NCBI RefSeq assembly: GCF_048569485.1 | Contig: NC_134357.1 | Coordinates: 106,483,635-106,547,634 of the forward strand | Source of the DNA: Anomaloglossus baeobatrachus | Lineage: Eukaryota > Chordata > Amphibia > Anura > Aromobatidae | Length of the DNA stretch: 64,000 bases | Direction of reading: 5' to 3' | In this document: positions 61,454 through 64,000 of the stretch, piece after piece | How positions within the stretch are numbered: the first letter of the stretch is position 1 | How the letters are laid out: each line of letters begins with the position of its first letter | Program-made: the position numbers and the translations under genes | The notes under the pieces: model-generated | Databases searched by the model: none | What the model was told of the DNA's origin: nothing | Seen by the model: the letters and a program-made list of their open reading frames with translations, nothing else

Positions 61454-64000
61454 CCCCATAGCGACGGCCTAACGTCTCAAGACGTCGGAAAAACAGGGTA
61501 CTTATTCTGTTCCGACGTCTTGAGACGTCAGGCCGGAAAAACCCTGTAGCGCCCCCCAGTGACGAAAAATCTCGGGGGTTTCAGCTACCGGGGGTAGCTG
61601 AGACCCCCCAGATTATGAATCGGGGTGTTTTGTATGCACCCCGTTAATGCGATCGCCGGTATACACCGTATACCGGCGACAACATAAAAAAAAAAAAATG
61701 GCTGGTAAAATTTATTTATTTCTCATCTGACGTGATCAAACATGTCAGATGAGAAATAAATGTGAGCCCTTAGTGCCCCCAAAGCCCCCGGTACCGGAGA
61801 AATCCATCCAACCCCCCCCCCCCCTCCGGAGAATCCAAGATGGCGCCGACGCGCGCTGAAAACTCCCGCCGCCGCCGCCTCTGCATTCATTTCCCTCCGA
61901 TCTGAAATGATCAAACATTTCAGATCGGAGGGAAATGTCCCCCTCCTGACCTCTCCTCCGGTACACCGGAGCTCTTTGGTCCCTGGAGCCCCCTCCAGTT
62001 CTTCAGAGCCCCCCTCCGGAGCGTGCAAGATGGCGCCGACGCGCGCTGAAAACTGCCGCCGCCGGCTCTGCATTCATTTCCCTCCGATCTGAAATGATCA
62101 AACATTTCAGATCGGAGGGAAATGTCCTCCCCCTGACCCCTCCTCCGGTCCACCGGAGGCCTCTGGTCACCGGAGCCCCCTCCGGGTCTCCAGAGCCACC
62201 CCCCCCTCCCCCGCATTCATTCTGCTCTTTCTGCCGCATGTGACACGTCACATGCGGCAGAAAGGTGTCCCCAGGTCCCCCCAGGTCCCACTAGGTCACC
62301 CCCCATCACCCCCCCCCAGCCCCCCAGCCCCCGGTCATACGTTACCTGTCTGGTGATCCGTCCCGCGATCACGCCGCCTCCTTCTTGAATGCTGACGGCG
62401 CATGCGCAGACAGCGGCTGTCAGCTGGATTCCTCCCCCGGTCCACAGTGGAGCAGCCTGTGCATCAGCGACGTCAGTCTTGCAGGGACGCTGACGTCGCT
62501 GATGCACAGGCTGCTCCACTGTGGACCGGGGGAGAGTGAGTGCAGTAATCAGCAGTCTCTCCATGTGAGGAGTGTGGTCCTCACATGGAGAGACTGCTGT
62601 TCCAGAAAATGGGGGGTACGTTCTGTGAGCGTGCCCCTCATATTCTGGAATGAGGTTACTGCAGGTCACTCTGCCCTAAGTTGGACCGGGGCAGTGTGAG
62701 TGCAGTATTCTCAGATTACTGCACCCACACTGCTCATGGAGAGCTTGCTCTTCCAGAAAATGGGGGATACGTTCCCTGAACGTGCCCCCCATATTCTAGA
62801 AGATCCAGAGTCGGCGTGGGACCTCACGGATTACAGCGGATTACAGCGACCGTAATTTCTTTATTTTAAATAAATTGGGGAAAGAGGAATGTTTCGGGGA
62901 GTTTTTTTTTCAAATAAATTTTTTTTTGTCTTTTTTTTTGTCTATTACTTGACTGGGTTAGTGATGTCGGGTATCTGTTTAGATGCCGTGACATCACTAA
63001 CCCCAGGGCTTGATGCCAGGTGACATTACAGCTGGTATCAACCCCATATATTACCCCGTCTGCCACCGCACCAGGGCGCGGGATGAGCTGGGGCGAAGCG
63101 CCAGGATTGGCGCATCTAATGGATGCGCCACTTCTGGGGCGGCTGCGGCCTGCTATTTTTAGGCTGGGAAGAGTCCAATAACCATGGCTCTTCCCACCCT
63201 GAGAATACCAGACCCCAGCTGTCCGCTTCACCTTGGCTGGTGATCTAATTTGGGGGGGACCCCACGTTTTTTTTTTTTTTAAAAAAAACGCCTGGGGAGC
63301 CCTCCAAATTGATCACCAGACAAGGTGAAGCTGTCAGCTGTGGTTTGCAGGCTACAGCTGTCTGCTTTACCCTAGCTGGCTATCAAAAATGGGGGGGACC
63401 CCACGTCGTTTATTTTAATTATTATTTTTTTGGGGGGCTAAATACAAGGCTAGGCACCCTTTAGTGCCACATGAAAGGCACTAAAGGGCGCCAGCTTAGA
63501 ATATGCAGGGGGTGGGACGTTATATATGTTTGACATGTATCCATTCATCCATTGTAGCATTTTAGGCTGTGCGCCCACAATCGGGATTTGCAGCGTTTTG
63601 GGCGCAAAGTGTTTTCCCTGCGTCCATAACGCTGCATTGTGCAGTAGAAGCACAGTGGAAGGATTTTTAGAAATCCCATGCCCAATGTGCTTGCCCAATG
63701 TGCTTCTTTTCTCCGCCACATAAACTGACCTGTGGCGCAGCTTCCCGAGCCTCAGCATGTCAATTTATGCTGCGGAGATGAGTGTTCTCTGCAGGTAGCA
63801 TAGAGCTCCACAGCGGCCTGAACCCAAATCGTGGGCATGGGCAGCTGCGTTCTCCCGTGGACAACACTCACATCTCTGCAGGAGGCTGACACTGTGTACT
63901 AGACGCCGTGTCGCTGGCTCATGGCCACATAGCCTAAAAGTGAGACATTGGTTGCTACAGCAACATTTTTGTGAAGTACCTGTGGATTCAAAATGCTTAT
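61454..64000 (+). mobile_element. TTAA-target DNA transposon, copy 2, cut by the window end
   Basis: Preceded by TTAA (61450-61453). Same left end as copy 1 and same direction. Shares the hairpins, the frog-repeat middle (about 62940-63300) and the nested MITE. Lacks the 318-bp duplication. The right end lies beyond 64000. Confidence 0.8.

Noticed and set aside
1-64000. Prokaryotic operons, phage or plasmid content
   Set aside because: Spliced vertebrate-type exons, LTR elements, microsatellites and MITEs dominate; no bacterial gene arrangement is present.

Overview
The window reads as vertebrate, most likely frog (anuran), nuclear DNA. It has spliced host exons, no bacterial-style gene packing, and a dense layer of Tc1/mariner, hAT, Harbinger-like, Helitron, TTAA-target, Ty3/Gypsy and Penelope-like elements of kinds I associate with amphibian genomes. 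The organism call is inference from repeat types and one protein family; no database was searched.

Layout. 1-7.8 kb: CpG-rich short repeats, a Tigger-like end, a rearranged Gypsy fossil (1970-5148), a Helitron end, a Harbinger-like MITE and old intergenic DNA. 7.8-17.4 kb: a second MITE (7764-14043) holds a young, whole-looking Gypsy chromovirus (8122-13898, 5-bp target duplication), followed by a hAT-like element (14050-17376, 8-bp duplication) filled with minisatellites. 17.4-24.3 kb: another MITE, then a TTAA-type element (17965-24273) into which a Helitron (19016-20350) and a short non-autonomous chromovirus relative (20845-23694) inserted. 24.35-26.56 kb: a decayed Tc1 element carrying a solo LTR.

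26.65-36.25 kb: the last two exons of a host short-chain dehydrogenase (C-factor-like) on the minus strand, with matching splice phase. Their ~9.1-kb intron holds a foldback MITE and a 7.5-kb Penelope-like insertion whose ~2.6-kb terminal repeats are inverted and which is bracketed by a 16-bp direct repeat. 36.5-41.9 kb: a Helitron, a nearly intact Tc1 element, minisatellites.

41.9-47.9 kb is the most interesting part. A 5.2-kb LTR retroelement with two indistinguishable 1,152-bp LTRs encodes one long gag-position protein that ends in a Y-box-like cold-shock domain. Immediately downstream in window coordinates lies a compact host-like gene with a CRE-like site, TATA box, a 62-bp intron, an AATAAA signal and a ~44-residue Arg/His-rich product, a candidate protamine (sperm nuclear basic protein).

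47.9-64 kb: a foldback element with a 1.7-kb palindrome, then a large imperfect inverted repeat (about 50.7-61.4 kb and beyond) made of an A/T-rich satellite array, inverted Gypsy LTR pieces, and two copies of a ~4.1-kb TTAA element inserted in the same direction in opposite arms; the second runs off the window end.

The genes do not form a pathway. The window is a repeat-rich stretch with one oxidoreductase gene fragment, one probable small sperm-protein gene, and several retroelements whose priming signals can be compared: two chromovirus-type elements look self-primed, and three other Gypsy-type elements, including the cold-shock one, carry the same primer site that fits a serine tRNA.
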